From: Clostridia bacterium
GTDB lineage: Bacteria; Bacillota; Clostridia; CAKSNL01; HGM11501
Direction: 5' to 3'
Assembly (NCBI GenBank): GCA_030535815.1
Contig: JAUNRD010000125.1
Span: 1 to 6,008 of the forward strand
DNA: 6,008 bases
The notes beneath the pieces are model-generated. The model saw only the letters and a program-made list of their open reading frames with translations, searched no databases and was not told the DNA's origin. Position numbers and translations under genes: made by a program. This document shows positions 5,738 to 6,008 of the stretch, one piece after another. The first letter of the stretch is position 1. The number at the start of each line of letters is the position of its first letter.

Positions 5738-6008
5738 ATGGAAAAAAAGTGTATGGCGGAATTTATTGGTATGACAGAAAAAGAAAAAAGTGTCGCTATG
5801 CAGTTTTTGTCCCAGGCGGCGCTTTGTGACATTTCTCCTTCATATGTTGTTTTTCCCGGTTTTTGCGATGTGCATGTGCATTTTCGTGAACCGGGTTTTT
5901 CTTATAAAGAAACGATTTACGACGGCTGCTGTGCCGCGGCGCGCGGCGGCTATACGGCAGTCTGCACGATGCCCAATCTTAACCCCGTGCCCGATAGCGC
6001 GGAGCATT
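5738..6008 (+). CDS. pyrC: Dihydroorotase, class I type (3' partial)
   Basis: The first 90 codons are visible before the window ends. The product interconverts carbamoyl-aspartate and dihydroorotate, the third step of pyrimidine synthesis, in the cytoplasm. The amidohydrolase metal motif HxH is at H46 and H48 (DVHVHFREPG), with R50 just after as in dihydroorotases. AAARGGYTAV and MPNLNPVPD (N80) match the conserved substrate-side segment. The start is set by AGGAGG (5725-5730), 7 nt before the ATG; an out-of-frame ATG at 5731 is too close to that site. The N-terminal part before HxH is about 13 residues shorter than in B. subtilis PyrC (H59/H61, from memory) and lacks a recognisable beta-sandwich opening, an oddity of this copy or its clade. 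The PyrR-type leader and the gene identity agree. It may head a pyr operon beyond the window. GC content rises sharply after about 5925. Confidence 0.93.
   Translation, partial: MEKKCMAEFIGMTEKEKSVAMQFLSQAALCDISPSYVVFPGFCDVHVHFREPGFSYKETIYDGCCAAARGGYTAVCTMPNLNPVPDSAEH

Noticed and set aside
1..6008. Mobile elements, CRISPR, tRNA/rRNA genes, defence systems
   Set aside because: I found no transposase-like protein, terminal inverted repeats around a gene, spaced direct repeats, tRNA cloverleaf or rRNA sequence. Every gap between genes is accounted for by control elements.

Overview
The window looks like chromosomal DNA from a low-to-moderate GC Firmicute, most likely an anaerobic Clostridia member (Ruminococcaceae/Oscillospirales type). 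This rests on strong Gram-positive Shine-Dalgarno sequences, SigA-type promoters with 17-bp spacers, a T-box leader on an aminoacyl-tRNA synthetase gene, a PyrR-type leader on a pyrimidine gene, and an SLH-anchored surface protein. No database search was possible, so the taxon is inferred.

Layout. (1) Bases 3-854, plus strand: 3' part of a right-handed beta-helix protein related to GH28 pectin-active enzymes. (2) 861-892: a hairpin terminator that can serve both strands, between two convergent genes. (3) 899-2677, minus strand: threonyl-tRNA synthetase (thrS) in a form lacking the N-terminal TGS domain. (4) 2678-2966: the thrS control region, with a consensus promoter, a T-box leader (specifier ACC, Thr), and mutually exclusive antiterminator and terminator hairpins. 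(5) 2963-5446, minus strand: a secreted surface protein with two Ig-like plus carbohydrate-binding-like units, a further Ig-like domain, a charged Pro-rich linker and three C-terminal SLH motifs. (6) 5447-5737: a divergent control region with one promoter on each strand, an all-A/T palindrome between them, and a PyrR-type attenuator on the plus strand. (7) 5738-6008, plus strand: the 5' part of dihydroorotase (pyrC), running off the window.

Regulatory logic. Both housekeeping genes combine a perfect-consensus promoter (TTGACA-17-TATAAT) with an RNA attenuator. Initiation should be strong and constitutive, and control is exerted by termination: uncharged tRNA-Thr for thrS, and PyrR with uridine nucleotides for pyrC. 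The SLH gene has no terminator of its own. Its stop codon lies inside the thrS -35 box, so its mRNA probably runs into the T-box.

I see no mobile element, CRISPR array, tRNA, rRNA or defence system, and nothing that I would call a new biological system. The points most worth checking are the unusual alternative pairings and the small reading frame in the pyrC leader, the compact SLH/thrS junction, the TGS-less ThrRS, and the beta-helix protein with partly degenerate GH28 motifs.
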